This document shows positions 52,910 through 53,335 of a stretch of DNA of 53,335 bases, in pieces. Under the pieces are notes generated by a model. It was not told the origin of the DNA. It did not search any database and saw nothing but the letters and a program-made list of their open reading frames with translations. This DNA is from Pirellulaceae bacterium (GTDB lineage: Bacteria; Planctomycetota; Planctomycetia; Pirellulales; Pirellulaceae). Location of the stretch: NCBI GenBank assembly GCA_022448645.1, contig JAKVBZ010000030.1, forward strand, positions 1 to 53,335, in the 5' to 3' direction. The stretch's first letter is position 1. Every line of letters begins with the position of its first letter. The translations under genes and the position numbers were made by a program.

Positions 52910-53335
52910 GTGGCGAAACTGATGGTATTTGAAGACGAAGCGCGTCAGCCGTTGTTGGCAGGCGTATCCAAGCTGGCGCGAGCTGTCAAAAGCACATTGG
53001 GGCCGCGTGGTCGCAACGCGGTGCTCGACAAAGGTTGGGGGTCTCCCAAGATCACCAAGGACGGCGTGACAGTTGCCGAAGATATTGATTTGGATGATCC
53101 CAATGAGAATTTGGGTGCTCAGTTGGTGAAGGAAGCCGCGAGTAAAACAAATGATGTTGCGGGTGACGGAACAACCACCGCCACGGTGTTGGCGGAAGCG
53201 GTCTTTCGTGAAGGTCTCAAGATGATTGCGGCTGGGGCTGATGCCATGGCGTTGGCTCGGGGTATCAATCAGGCAACTGACGCTGTGAGTACGGCCATTA
53301 GCAAGCAGGCCGTGTCGATCGACGAGAAGAATCGT
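52910..53335 (+). CDS. groEL: Chaperonin GroEL, 3' end missing
   Basis: 142 codons are visible, and the window ends inside the gene. The ATP-binding part of the equatorial domain is clear: [27 protein letters not shown] and the [14 protein letters not shown] nucleotide motif with its Asp. The start is a GTG with an AGGAGG upstream. GroEL forms a double heptameric ring that folds proteins in the cytoplasm with GroES. No groES precedes it, although groES-groEL is the usual order; it may be an extra copy, of which planctomycetes often have several. The upstream sigma-54-type promoter is unusual for a groEL gene. Confidence 0.96.
   Translation, partial: MAKLMVFEDEARQPLLAGVSKLARAVKSTLGPRGRNAVLDKGWGSPKITKDGVTVAEDIDLDDPNENLGAQLVKEAASKTNDVAGDGTTTATVLAEAVFREGLKMIAAGADAMALARGINQATDAVSTAISKQAVSIDEKNR

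Overview
The window looks like a piece of a Planctomycetota chromosome, most likely from the Pirellulales. This rests on gene content, not on a database search. The markers are a DUF1559 pseudopilin-like protein with a C-terminal H-X9-DG motif, a PEP-CTERM protein with dockerin-like repeats, an enlarged YidC, two tandem clpP genes after tig, a VWA/MoxR pair, a glycine-rich secreted protein and a pyrophosphate-energised membrane pump. I see no transposase, integrase, phage gene, rRNA or CRISPR array. It reads as ordinary core chromosome with lineage-specific genes mixed in.

Layout. 1-5.0 kb: a cut-off glycosidase-like gene, then DUF1559 protein + small lipoprotein, then a PEP-CTERM/dockerin protein. 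5.1-10 kb, minus strand: tig, clpP, clpP and a coiled-coil lipoprotein, preceded by tRNA-Gly(GCC). 10.6-16.6 kb, minus strand: ftsK with large acidic tracts, truB and a MmgE/PrpD-family gene. 16.6-19 kb, plus strand: hemB-hemL. 19-26 kb: tsaB, two tandem metallophosphoesterase paralogues, yidC with a PDZ-like insert, and mnmE. 26-29.4 kb: a Tat-exported Gfo/Idh/MocA oxidoreductase, then rpiB and a TsaC + low-molecular-weight phosphatase fusion. 29.6-36 kb: an NHL-repeat lipoprotein, a large VWA membrane protein, MoxR and a YhdH/AcuI oxidoreductase. 36-39 kb: trxA, a MITE-like repeat, a coiled-coil protein and the glycine-rich protein. 39.6-44.7 kb: hppA, rsfS, argS. 44.8-45.8 kb: a sigma-54-type promoter, a strong hairpin terminator and an unknown helical protein. 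45.8-50.1 kb, minus strand: hom, an ApgM-type protein (proposed homoserine kinase) and a four-ACT aspartate kinase. 50.2-53.3 kb: an 18-bp tandem repeat, an M42 peptidase, a zinc-ribbon/membrane/serine-protease protein and the 5' part of groEL behind a second sigma-54-type promoter.

How the genes fit together. Several groups make functional sense: protein folding and turnover (tig-clpP-clpP, yidC, groEL), tRNA modification (truB, tsaB, tsaC domain, mnmE), early tetrapyrrole synthesis (hemB-hemL), aspartate-family amino acids (hom-apgM-lysC), and translation (rsfS, argS, tRNA-Gly).

The most interesting signals are: (1) two near-perfect -24/-12 sigma-54 promoters, one in front of groEL and one whose predicted start lies a few bases before a hairpin plus T-run, so it could make a short RNA or an attenuated leader; (2) fusion of a t6A-synthesis domain to a YwlE-like phosphatase that keeps the threonine linked to arginine-phosphatase specificity, next to rpiB as in Bacillus; (3) a PDZ-like domain inside YidC; (4) a serine protease tethered to an N-terminal zinc ribbon. 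No single new defence or biosynthetic system is evident.
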